From positions 1 to 34,821 of the forward strand of contig JBEKNT010000017.1 of NCBI GenBank assembly GCA_049522565.1: 34,821 nucleotides of DNA, written 5' to 3'. The stretch's first letter is position 1. Each line of letters begins with the position of its first letter. Below, one piece after another: positions 23,017-30,988 of the stretch. The position numbers were made by a program, and so were the translations under genes. Under the pieces are notes generated by a model. It ran no database searches and had not been told where the DNA came from. It worked only from the letters and a program-made list of their open reading frames with translations. The DNA is from JASHVB01 sp049522565. Lineage in GTDB: Bacteria; Pseudomonadota; Alphaproteobacteria; Acetobacterales; Acetobacteraceae.

Positions 23017-24281
23017 CCCACGCTTTCCGGCAAACGGGAAAGCGCGTTGCGGTCTGCCCCCCCCGGCGCACACACCGCTGCCGCGCCCAGCGAATGATAA
23101 AGCTGCAAATACGCATCCACCATCGGTCCGATTGCATGCCGCTGGGCAACCGCGTGCGCTGCTTCCCGCAGACCCTGCAATCCGCCTGCACCATTCGCTA
23201 GACGTCGCATGATGTCGGCGAGGCCCGCCGCATCACCCGGTTCGAACAGAAAGCCCGTCGAGCCTTCGCTCACCAGTTCCGGGATGCCGCCGATCCGGCT
23301 GCCGATCACACCGATTCCGTAGGCTGCCGCTTCGACGACGGCAACCGGGGCGTTTTCGTACCACACGGACGGGATCAGCAGATGATCGGCCTGCGACAGC
23401 AGCGCATGCTTCGCGTCGCCCTGCACGAACCCGGCGAAGCGAATGCGCGGGTCCGCCTCGGCCGCTGCGCGCACCACCGGTTCCAGGGGACCGCGACCGG
23501 CGATCGTCAGCGTGAAATGCAGACCGGCCGGCAACCGGCGCACGGCATCCAGCACCACGCGGACGCCTTTTTCCTCCGTCAGGCGGCACAGCAGCAAGAA
23601 GCGGGTATCTGCGTCCGATTTCACGCCGTGCGACACCACCGGCGACGGAGTCGGGATGCCGTTGCGTACGACCGCCGTCCGCGGCACCGCGAGGCCCGCT
23701 TCGCGGTGCTTGTCGAGCAAAAACTGCGATGGACTGACAAACAGGTCCACCGCGGCCGTGGTATGCAGATGCCAATTGCGATAGGCGCGGCAATGCAGCG
23801 TCGGACGCCGGCAAATGCGCCAGTCCTTGGTGAGCAGAAACGCGCGTGGACAGATCAGGTGATAGTCATGCGCGGTGTGAATCACCGGAACGCCATGCCG
23901 CCGCGCACGCCGCCAGATCGAGGCGGAAAAACCGTCGATCACATGGGTGTGGACGATATCCGGCTGCGCCTCGGCAAGAATCGCGCGGAAGCGGCGCGCC
24001 GCATCGCGGTTCCAGGCATCGCGCAGATGCCACAGGGCTCGCCGCATCGGGCTCTGCCCTTCGCGCGCGAAGCTCCAATACATGTTGCGCGGAAAGAATC
24101 GCAGCACATCGACGCCGTTGCGCGATTCCGCAGGGTACGGCTCCATGTCCGGCCCGCAGGTTGAAACCACCGTGGCGCGATGCCCGCGCGCGGCAAGACC
24201 TTCCGCCAGATACGCGACGACCAGTTCCGCGCCACCCGCCATGATCGGCGGGTAGAGGTTATTCACCAGCAGGACGTGCAT
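23013..24281 (-). CDS. Glycosyltransferase family 4 (EPS biosynthesis)
   Basis: A 422-residue GT-B enzyme. The N-terminal domain starts MHVLLVNNLYPPIMAGGAEL, with HTHVIDGFSASIWRRARRHG and VIHTAHDYHLICPRAFLL. The donor domain has FLLLCRLTEEKGVRVVLDAV, TIAGRGPLEPVVRAA, and PSVWYENAPVAVVEAAAYG with the family's two glutamates. The C-terminus is longer than needed and runs to the coupled start of the beta-helix gene. It begins seven bases after the stop of the kinase-like gene, so it is in the main EPS operon. Its donor sugar is unknown. Confidence 0.92.
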   Translation of the reverse strand: MHVLLVNNLYPPIMAGGAELVVAYLAEGLAARGHRATVVSTCGPDMEPYPAESRNGVDVLRFFPRNMYWSFAREGQSPMRRALWHLRDAWNRDAARRFRAILAEAQPDIVHTHVIDGFSASIWRRARRHGVPVIHTAHDYHLICPRAFLLTKDWRICRRPTLHCRAYRNWHLHTTAAVDLFVSPSQFLLDKHREAGLAVPRTAVVRNGIPTPSPVVSHGVKSDADTRFLLLCRLTEEKGVRVVLDAVRRLPAGLHFTLTIAGRGPLEPVVRAAAEADPRIRFAGFVQGDAKHALLSQADHLLIPSVWYENAPVAVVEAAAYGIGVIGSRIGGIPELVSEGSTGFLFEPGDAAGLADIMRRLANGAGGLQGLREAAHAVAQRHAIGPMVDAYLQLYHSLGAAAVCAPGGADRNALSRLPESVG

Positions 24282-24288
24282 GCGCTCG

Positions 24289-25017
24289 TCAGAGCCACCG
24301 TCGCAGCCAGCGCGGTGCGGCGGACTGGTAGCGCGTCAGCACCGCCCCGACCACCATGCCGCCGGAAGCGCTGAGCGAGTTGCGCAGTTCCAGCGCGACC
24401 GGAGCGCGGGTGCGGCCCGCTTCCAGCACCAGGATGTTGCCGTCAACGAACCGCGACAGCAACACACCCATCGGTGCATCGGACGCGGCCGGCGCGGCAA
24501 TCACCACCAGATCGAACGCCTCGCGCAGCTTGCCAAGAAAATCCGGCAGCCGCTTCACCGTCGGCGCCAGATCCAGCGCCCCGCGCATGCTCGGCATGGT
24601 CATGCGATACAGGTCCAGACCGACGACGCGGGTGATGGTGCTTTCCACGTCGTCGAAGTCCTGGCCGTTGCCCAACAGCGGCTCGCGGCGTCGCGGGGCA
24701 TAGTGGTCCTTCGGGTCGAGCTTCATGCCGGTGCCGTTGACGAACAGCACCCGCTTCCCGAGCCAGGCGGCGCTGATATAGGCCAGGTCGTAGACCACGT
24801 CCTCGGTGCCGGCATTGGTTTCGGGTGCGATGAACTGACAGACCACGCCGCTGCCCGTGTTGAGCGACTCCGCCAGCGTGTGATGCAGCTTCACCAATTC
24901 GCCGGGCGCGAGGCCGTGCGGTCGTCCATCGGCCTTCACCTTCGGCGGCAGGCGCCTGGTGGGAACCGGCACATTGGTGCGGCCGGCCGCAGGGCTCTTT
25001 AATGTAGTACGTGTCAT
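24289..25017 (-). CDS. CpsD/BY-kinase-like protein lacking ATP-binding motifs (pseudokinase candidate)
   Basis: A 242-residue protein in the position of the CpsD/Wzc tyrosine-kinase domain. The fold pattern is kept: VVCQFIAPETNAGTEDVVYD replaces the P-loop (normally ending GEGKT/S), KRVLFVNGTG replaces Walker A' (normally VDAD), and FDLVVIAAPAASDAP replaces Walker B (normally IIDTPP). The final VDGNILVLEAGRTRAPVALE and GGMVVGAVLTRY match the family. The P-loop Lys and both Walker Asp residues are absent, and there is no C-terminal Tyr cluster. The start at 25017 has GGAG nine bases upstream; ATG at 25074 would overlap the preceding stop and is possible. It probably has a structural or regulatory role with the chain-length protein. 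Confidence 0.82.
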   Translation of the reverse strand: MTRTTLKSPAAGRTNVPVPTRRLPPKVKADGRPHGLAPGELVKLHHTLAESLNTGSGVVCQFIAPETNAGTEDVVYDLAYISAAWLGKRVLFVNGTGMKLDPKDHYAPRRREPLLGNGQDFDDVESTITRVVGLDLYRMTMPSMRGALDLAPTVKRLPDFLGKLREAFDLVVIAAPAASDAPMGVLLSRFVDGNILVLEAGRTRAPVALELRNSLSASGGMVVGAVLTRYQSAAPRWLRRWL

Positions 25018-25066
25018 CGTCCGCATCTCCGGCCGTAAATGTTGCCGATGCATCCAGAAAGCTCGC

Positions 25067-26512
25067 TCATACATCCTTCCCGAACGTCGCCAGGACCGGC
25101 AGACGCAGAATCTGTGCCACGTCATGCGGGCTGCGCAGGCGATCGTCGAACGCTTCCGCGCCGAGAACCGCCCCGCAGGCCAGAATCAGGCCGGCGAGGA
25201 TGGTGCCGAGCGCGATCAACTTGCGGCGCGGGCGCGCCGGCTCCTGCGGCAGCGAGGGCGCGGCGATCACCGCCGCGGCGGAGATCTTCTCGGCGTTGCG
25301 GTTGGCCTCGACCCGCGATTCCTCGGCGCGGATCGCCAGCGTGCGGTAGGTGTCATCCTGGATGCGCACGGTGCGTTGCAGATCGTCGTTCTGCGTGCGC
25401 CTGGCGTCGAGCTCCGCCAGCCGCTGGTTGATCTGATCGAGCTGCGTGGCGAGAAGCTGCGCCGGCTCGCGCGCGCCTTTCGCCTCCGCGGAAGCGCGCA
25501 TCAGATCCGTCTTGATGTTTTCATAGACCAGGTTGGGCTGCGTGCCGGAACGGCTGCGCGCGTCCGCGTTGCTGCGCTTCGCCGCCGACTGAAGGCTGGC
25601 AATCGATGCATCGATCGACTGGAACACCGGGCTGCCGGGCCGATAGGTAGCGGCCATCTGATCGCGCTTGGCTTTCAGCGTCGCAAGCTGCCCGTCCACT
25701 TCATCGACGCCACGATAGGTTTCGCCGGCCGCACTCGTGGTCAACAGCGGCGGCACCGAGGCCAACAGCTCCTTGTAAGCCGCCTCCTTCTGCTGCGCTT
25801 CCTGCACAACCCCGTTTGCCGTCGCCAATCTGCTCTCGACATCGGTACGTTGCTGCAGCAATTGGCTGACCTGGGCGGTCAGGTCGGAAATCTTGTTGGC
25901 TTGGCGGAACTGGCTCAACGCCTGCTGCGCCGCGGCCAGCTTCTCCTGCGCCCGCGTTGCCTCGTCCTGGGAAAACTGCAGTTGCGGGTTGGCATAGATC
26001 ACCGCTTCCTGCGAGAAGAAGTGATCGAGCATGCTCTGGACGACCGCGTGCGCCACCTGCGGGTCGGGATTGAGGAAGGACAACGTGATGACATCGCTTT
26101 GCAGTCCCACGTCGATCAGCATGTCGCCGGCGAACGCCTTGAGCGCCTCGTCCATCTGGCGTTGCTCGCCGTGCCCGTCGGCGGCGATTCTCGGATAGAC
26201 GCGCGCCAGGCCGACCGAGGCAATCGCGTGGCGGGCCAGGTCGGGACTGCGCAGGATATCCGCGTCCGAATAGATGATCTCCCGCCGTTCATTCGAGCCT
26301 AGCGGTTGCGACGGGGTTCGGGTGCGGTCGATATCGGGCACGGTCTGCTGGTCGAAGCGCAGCACCAGCGCTGCATTCGACAGGTACATCGGGGTCTTGA
26401 CGAGCAGATAGCCGGCACCGGCAAGGCACACCGCGCCAAACACCAGCAGGAAGGTGAACTTTCGGCGGAAGAAGGTAAGGATCGATTCACGGAACGACGG
26501 CTGAACGATCAT
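25067..26512 (-). CDS. Chain-length determinant / Wzc-GumC-like polysaccharide co-polymerase
   Basis: A 481-residue inner-membrane protein. One membrane helix lies near residues 19-40 (TFLLVFGAVCLAGAGYLLV) and another near 435-460 (KLIALGTILAGLILACGAVL). Between them are a Wzz-like periplasmic domain and long coiled coils (LQFSQDEATRAQEKLAAAQQ and QLDQINQRLAELDARRTQN). It lacks a kinase domain, which appears as the separate degenerate protein downstream. It should set polymer length and connect Wzy to the export pore. ATG at 26512 follows a weak GGATC site. Its stop overlaps the possible ATGTATGA coupling site of the next gene. Confidence 0.92.
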   Translation of the reverse strand: MIVQPSFRESILTFFRRKFTFLLVFGAVCLAGAGYLLVKTPMYLSNAALVLRFDQQTVPDIDRTRTPSQPLGSNERREIIYSDADILRSPDLARHAIASVGLARVYPRIAADGHGEQRQMDEALKAFAGDMLIDVGLQSDVITLSFLNPDPQVAHAVVQSMLDHFFSQEAVIYANPQLQFSQDEATRAQEKLAAAQQALSQFRQANKISDLTAQVSQLLQQRTDVESRLATANGVVQEAQQKEAAYKELLASVPPLLTTSAAGETYRGVDEVDGQLATLKAKRDQMAATYRPGSPVFQSIDASIASLQSAAKRSNADARSRSGTQPNLVYENIKTDLMRASAEAKGAREPAQLLATQLDQINQRLAELDARRTQNDDLQRTVRIQDDTYRTLAIRAEESRVEANRNAEKISAAAVIAAPSLPQEPARPRRKLIALGTILAGLILACGAVLGAEAFDDRLRSPHDVAQILRLPVLATFGKDV

Positions 26513-26585
26513 TTATGATCCCCGATCCTGGCTGCTGGGTCAGCGTGGCATGCTTTGCCAAACATCATTTGGGCGAGGTCACGGT

Positions 26586-27380
26586 TCAATGGGTGATGAC
26601 AGTAGCAGCGCCGGCAGCCGGGTTCACGATGTAGGAGAACCCGAAGGTCGGATTGATGAACTGCTGCACGTACTGGTTGTAGAACTTGTACACCTCGGCA
26701 ATGCCCATCTTCGGAGCGTACACGACATCGTATGGCGCCAGCCGGACGTCGGCGTTCGGATCCACCGCATGCTCGATCGCGCCGTACCTCACCGAGAGGA
26801 ACTCCGGCCGGTCGTCGGCGCCGCGGCGAATGATGAAGATGCTGCCGTCTTCGCTGCTGAGCTTGAGGCCGCCGGCACGGGCGATCGCCTGCGACAGGGT
26901 AAGCGTCGGTCCGACGGTGATGAACTCGCCGGGATTGTTGACCTCGCCGCCGACATAGATCCGCGTCGGCGCAAAGGACTTCACCACGACCGAAATCCTG
27001 GGGTTTTGGAGATCGTGCGCGTAGTCGCCGCGCAGCGATGCGTCCAGTTCCGGGATGGTGCGCCCGGCGGCGACGACATCGCCGGCGATCGTCGTGGAGA
27101 TATGGCCGTCCGGCCGCACCGTCACTTCCTCATTCAACTCCGGGTTCAACAACAGCCGGAGATCGAGCACGTCGCCGACCTGGATACGGTAGGGCGGCAG
27201 CGGTGCGGACGGGCCGAGCGCCACCGGCTCGAGCGGCGCAGGCGGCAGGTTGCCGGTATTGGTGCAGGCCGCGAGCGCGACTGCGGCCGACAGCACAACG
27301 ATCCTGCGCAGAGCACGCGATGCGCGCAGCCGTTGGCGCAGCCCCGGTGATTGCTCGGAATATCCTGAAAGTGTATCCAT
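26586..27380 (-). CDS. Polysaccharide export lipoprotein (Wza/GumB-like)
   Basis: A 264-residue outer-membrane export protein. The lipobox SAAVALAAC places the lipidated cysteine at residue 39 after a long charged leader. The Poly_export domain opens YRIQVGDVLDLRLLLNPELN and EVTVRPDGHISTTIAGDVVA. A SLBB domain follows with RIYVGGEVNNPGEFITVG and TLSQAIARAGGLK. The C-terminal part (VYKFYNQYVQQFINPTFGFS) is the usual end. The start is uncertain: ATG at 27380 is chosen, with ATG at 27392 and GTG at 27410 as alternatives. It forms the outer pore with the chain-length protein encoded next. Confidence 0.92.
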   Translation of the reverse strand: MDTLSGYSEQSPGLRQRLRASRALRRIVVLSAAVALAACTNTGNLPPAPLEPVALGPSAPLPPYRIQVGDVLDLRLLLNPELNEEVTVRPDGHISTTIAGDVVAAGRTIPELDASLRGDYAHDLQNPRISVVVKSFAPTRIYVGGEVNNPGEFITVGPTLTLSQAIARAGGLKLSSEDGSIFIIRRGADDRPEFLSVRYGAIEHAVDPNADVRLAPYDVVYAPKMGIAEVYKFYNQYVQQFINPTFGFSYIVNPAAGAATVITH

Positions 27381-27457
27381 TTCTTGCCACATCTCCCGTT
27401 TCGACCACACGGTTTCGTGTCAGATGACGCTGTAAGGCAGGGACGGCCGCGGACGCG

Positions 27458-28948
27458 CTACTGCGCTCCGCGCTGGAGGAAGACGGCGGGGATGGTCTTC
27501 AGCAGGATCGCAATGTCATGCCAGAGCGTCCAATTGCGGACGTACCAAACATCAAGCCGCACACGACGCGCGTATGACGTGTCGCTGCGGCCGCTCACCT
27601 GCCAAAGTCCGGTCAGACCCGGCTTGGTCTCATAATAATAGTCTATATCGTCCGCGTAGCGAGCGATCTCGGCCTGCACAATTGGGCGAGGTCCGACCAG
27701 ACTCATCTCGCCTCGCAGAACATTGAGCAATTGCGGCAGCTCGTCGAGGCTGGAGCGCCGCAGGAACTGCCCAAGCCGCGTCACGCGCGGATCGTTGCGC
27801 AGCTTTTGCGTGGCGGCCCACTCTTCGGCCGCGGCCGGATCTTCGGCCAGCATGCGGCGCAGGACGCTATCGGAGTCGGGCACCATCGTGCGGAACTTGA
27901 TGCAATCGAAGCTTCGGCCTCCGGCGCCGATGCGGCGATGCCGGTAGAACGCAGGGCCGCCATCGAGCCGGACCATCATAGAGAGTGCCAGCAGCAGCGG
28001 CGCCAGCAGAACCAGCAGGACCATCGCGACCACGTGATCGAAGGCAGCCTTGAGAATTCGGCTGAACGGCCGCGCAAGGTTGTTGCGGCTGACCAGCATC
28101 ACGACGTCGTGGCTGAAGAAGTGGTGCTGCCGCAGTCCGACGACCGGGAGCCCTTCCATCGCCGGGATCAGTGCGAGCGACCGGCGGGCGCGACGCAAGG
28201 CGGCGATGATGTTGCGCTCGGCGGCGGTGTTCCCGGTTCCGACCCCGACGACGACGAATTCGGCGCCGCGTTCGTTGATCAGGTCGAGCAATTCCTGATC
28301 GCCCAGTGCGGCCGCCGCGCCCAGTTCGATGGCGCCGACAAGTTGGTAGCCCATGGCGCGATCCGACAGCAGCGCGGCGCGCGCCTGGTCGTACACGCCG
28401 GGACCGGCGATGACGAGCGTGTTGATGGTCCACAGCCCGCAGGCGTTCAACAATTCGCGTACACCGGCACGCAGCAGCACGAGGCACGGACAGAAGAACA
28501 CCCAGCGCAGCAGGCCCTCGACCTCGACGGGACGGTTATAGACCGCGACTGTCAGGAAGATGTCGCACGCCAGCGCGATGGCACACCCCATCACGACATC
28601 GCCGAGTTGGGTCCAGAACGGCACGCGCGAGGTGTACTGGCCGCGCGCGGCAAAGAAGCCGAGCAGGCTCACGAGTACCAGAAGCGTACCCCAGCCGTGC
28701 CAGGCGGTGCCAAGCTGCAGCAGGTTGCCGATCGCGCGTTCCAATGGCGACGGACGCGTGGCGACGATCGCCGCGAATGCCAGGAACACCGCGAGGATAA
28801 ACGCCAGGACGTCGGAAGATGCCAACGCGATGGGGCACAGCCGCAATGCCGCCTGGCTGCGCGGTCGCGTGCCGGCATCCGACATCATCTCGGTGCGAGC
28901 GTCGGCTGCCAGATATTCCATCCGGTCAATTCGCCTTATCGGATACAT
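27458..28948 (-). CDS. Undecaprenyl-phosphate sugar-1-phosphate transferase (WbaP/GumD-like), EPS initiation
   Basis: A 496-residue polytopic enzyme. About four N-terminal helices and a CoA-binding-like central domain (LVIAGPGVYDQARAALLSDR) precede the Bac_transf catalytic domain. That domain has a helix (HVVAMVLLVLLAPLLLALSM), then FDCIKFRTMVPDSD, RRSSLDELPQLLNVLRGEMS, LVGPRP, and KPGLTGLWQVSGRSDTSY near the end. It moves hexose-1-phosphate to undecaprenyl phosphate and starts the EPS repeat unit. The start at 28948 has AAGGA eight bases upstream. It is the first gene of the main EPS operon. The perfect sigma-54 promoter at 29005-29019 gives a leader of about 45 bases. Confidence 0.93.
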   Translation of the reverse strand: MYPIRRIDRMEYLAADARTEMMSDAGTRPRSQAALRLCPIALASSDVLAFILAVFLAFAAIVATRPSPLERAIGNLLQLGTAWHGWGTLLVLVSLLGFFAARGQYTSRVPFWTQLGDVVMGCAIALACDIFLTVAVYNRPVEVEGLLRWVFFCPCLVLLRAGVRELLNACGLWTINTLVIAGPGVYDQARAALLSDRAMGYQLVGAIELGAAAALGDQELLDLINERGAEFVVVGVGTGNTAAERNIIAALRRARRSLALIPAMEGLPVVGLRQHHFFSHDVVMLVSRNNLARPFSRILKAAFDHVVAMVLLVLLAPLLLALSMMVRLDGGPAFYRHRRIGAGGRSFDCIKFRTMVPDSDSVLRRMLAEDPAAAEEWAATQKLRNDPRVTRLGQFLRRSSLDELPQLLNVLRGEMSLVGPRPIVQAEIARYADDIDYYYETKPGLTGLWQVSGRSDTSYARRVRLDVWYVRNWTLWHDIAILLKTIPAVFLQRGAQ

Positions 28949-29004
28949 GCGTCGTCCTTCGCAAGCCCCCGGCGATCGGGCGCAATATCGGCGGGTGTCC
29001 AACA

Positions 29005-29019
29005 GCAAGCCGCGTGCCA
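29005..29019 (-). promoter_or_regulatory. Perfect sigma-54 (-24/-12) promoter of the EPS operon
   Basis: Minus strand TGGCAC-GCGGC-TTGC, followed by T, matches all ten fixed bases of TGGCAC-N5-TTGC. Transcription is expected near 28993, about 45 bases before the start of the sugar-phosphate transferase. A near-perfect second copy is 82 bases upstream. Confidence 0.85.
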
Positions 29020-29086
29020 AGAGTGCAGCGTGGACTTTCCCCATTTGGCGGTGCCACTGCGCACACGGCGGTGGCCGAACGCAGGC

Positions 29087-29101
29087 GCAAGGGACGTGCC
29101 G
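29087..29101 (-). promoter_or_regulatory. Second sigma-54-like promoter upstream of the EPS operon
   Basis: Minus strand CGGCAC-GTCCC-TTGC matches the consensus at nine of ten bases (only the leading T differs), with correct GG-GC spacing. It lies 82 bases upstream of the perfect element, in the same orientation. It may be an alternative promoter or an extra RNA-polymerase docking site. Confidence 0.6.
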
Positions 29102-29167
29102 GTTTACGTAGCAACGCTGTTAAGCCGGGATCGCGGCTATGGCGCGCGACACAGGTTGGGCTGCGCG

Positions 29168-30154
29168 TCACGCACGCACCGGTGAACTGCCCGACATGAC
29201 CTTCGCCACGCGGCGTACGCCGCGCTGTGCGACCAAAGGCCAGATCGATGGGTGGCTTAGTACAGTACGCGCCAGCCGTGTCGGTGCGGCGCCCTCGGCG
29301 CGCAAGCGGCTGATTTCCTGTACCCAGTGCAATCGCTGAAACGCGCGAATCCGCTGTTGCAGCAATGCGGCGAGGTCAGTCTCGCCGGCGCTCTGCATGG
29401 CACGCATCACTTCCGCGTTGGCCGCGATTGCAGAGCGAAAATGGTAGCGCCAGCGGCCACCACCGGTTTCCGTCCAGCGCCGGGAGATGGAGCCGAATGC
29501 CTGGCTCCAATAGTACAACGGGTATTCGACAAGCCAACCACGTCCACCCGCTGCGAGGAATTCAACCATGTAGAGAAAGTCTTCCGAGAATTTGGCATTT
29601 TCATGATACGCGAGGCCGGTGGAGCGAATGAAATCGGTTCGCACGACCGGTTTCAGCATGCCAAAATTGAAGTCGGAATATGGATCGCTTCCAGCAATGA
29701 ACGCCGGTTTGTCCAGGGGGCGATCGCTCGCCTGGACCGGAAAGGCGGTCCGCACGACCTGTGCAGCCCCGTCGTCATAGTGGAACTGATTGTCGGCGAC
29801 GAGCTGGACCTGCTGGCGGTCTGCCGCCTTGATCAATGTGGACAGCCGATTGGGGGCGTACCAGTCGTCCGCGTCCAGCACGGCGATCCAACGCCCGCTT
29901 GCCGCCGCGACGCCGGTGTTCATGGCGAATGCCTTGCCGCGGTTTCGCGGCAGCGTGATCGGTCTTACCCGGGAGTCGGCCGCCGCCAGTCTGCGCGCGG
30001 CAGGGTTGGTGTGATCGCGCGACCCGTCATCGATGATCAATACCTCGAGGTCACGCAAATCCTGGCTCAAGGCGGATCGCACCGCCCGCGGCAACGTAGC
30101 GGCGCTGTTGTACGCCGGAACGAGCACCGAAACGCAGCAAGGCCCTACCGTCAT
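29168..30154 (-). CDS. Glycosyltransferase family 2
   Basis: A 328-residue GT-A enzyme. The fold signature is seen in SVLVPAYNSAATLPRAVRSA, LIIDDGSRDHT, RNRGKAFAMNTGVAAASGRW and the metal-binding VLDADDWYAPNRLS. EDFLYMVEFLAAGGRGWLVE holds the ED acceptor motif of the catalytic-base region. The C-terminal 80 residues are helical and basic, without membrane segments, so it is probably a peripheral enzyme. It lies just upstream of the sigma-54-driven EPS operon on the same strand but is separated by 219 bases holding the promoters, so it has its own promoter. Confidence 0.9.
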   Translation of the reverse strand: MTVGPCCVSVLVPAYNSAATLPRAVRSALSQDLRDLEVLIIDDGSRDHTNPAARRLAAADSRVRPITLPRNRGKAFAMNTGVAAASGRWIAVLDADDWYAPNRLSTLIKAADRQQVQLVADNQFHYDDGAAQVVRTAFPVQASDRPLDKPAFIAGSDPYSDFNFGMLKPVVRTDFIRSTGLAYHENAKFSEDFLYMVEFLAAGGRGWLVEYPLYYWSQAFGSISRRWTETGGGRWRYHFRSAIAANAEVMRAMQSAGETDLAALLQQRIRAFQRLHWVQEISRLRAEGAAPTRLARTVLSHPSIWPLVAQRGVRRVAKVMSGSSPVRA

Positions 30155-30988
30155 GCGTTACACCGTCCACGCGTGCAAGAATTCTTCCCCCCGGCCTGCC
30201 ACGCAGAGCCGCCGCTTCGGCAACGCTGCAACGCAGCAAAGGTTCGGCGCCGCGCGCCGCTTTCAACCCGCCTCACGCTTGCGTGTCGCAGCAGCGGCGG
30301 ATCAACCAATGCCGCTCAGCACCAATTCCGAACCAGAAACTACCAGGGTCCGGCCCTTCGGCCGGGCCGATGGCCGCCACCGCCCGATTTTCCTGTGGAC
30401 AATTAACCCCGGGCGACCCGTTCAGAACCCTGGCGACCGCGGCGGACGCAAGAATCTTGTAACCTTTTTCACGCGGACGCCGTCCCAGGGCGCGGCCTCA
30501 CGCCGGACGCATCGACCTGCACCGGAAAAGAGGTCCGGGAGGCGAGACGTGCTGTATTTGGTGCCGATGTGATATAGATCAGTATATGGCAACATAAATG
30601 CCGGCTTTTACTGACTTTGCTCGCAGAATATCTACGTTCCCGATGCTATAGTGGAATTTGTGGACGAAAGTTAATCTCAATTTACTTTGATGGCCTCGCG
30701 AATAAGTGATAGAAACTCCTCCGCTGTCGTGACAATCGCGGCAGCCGGAAAGTTACAGGGGTTCTCCATTTCATGGAAACGTCCGCCCTGACGGCCGCCC
30801 GGGCCGCCAGTATTCCGAATTTTGCCTTGCCCGCCGGCAGCACGATGGCCACCGCCGTCCGGTCCCCGGCGCTGGCGGAACTACACGGTGCAGCAACGAT
30901 AGCCGATCGCGCCGCGACCGCGATCGTCCAGTGTCGGCTGACCGTCACCGCTCTGACGCGCCCCTCCCGTTCCTGAAGGTCCCAGCGC
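30155..30988. other. Long divergent intergenic region (834 bases) before the RTX glycosidase gene
   Basis: The first half is GC-rich with no protein-like frame. From about 30560 to 30700 the sequence turns AT-rich, as expected of a promoter: it contains the sigma-54-like element at 30587-30601 and an extended -10-like TGCTATAGT (30645-30653) without a clear -35. A 67-codon frame (30773-30976) has no family likeness or ribosome site. The region ends with AAGG nine bases before the RTX gene start. Confidence 0.5.
30587..30601 (+). promoter_or_regulatory. Possible sigma-54 promoter for the RTX glycosidase gene
   Basis: TGGCAA-CATAA-ATGC matches TGGCAC-N5-TTGC at eight of ten bases, with the GG and GC ten bases apart. 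Transcription would start near 30613, leaving an unusually long leader of about 375 bases before the ATG at 30989, which lowers confidence. Confidence 0.35.

Noticed and set aside
26546..26560. TGGCATGCTTTGCCA dyad between the export lipoprotein and chain-length genes.
   Set aside because: It looks promoter-like, but GG and GC are eight bases apart. It is a short dyad inside an operon with no second copy found.
30175..30189. GG-N10-GC spacing on the minus strand just before the GT2 start.
   Set aside because: The -24 half does not resemble TGGCAC, and the start of transcription would fall only about ten bases before the ATG.
30773..30976. 67-codon plus-strand frame ending 12 bases before the RTX gene.
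   Set aside because: No ribosome site, biased Ala-rich composition typical of random GC-rich frames, and no family resemblance. A leader peptide remains a faint possibility.
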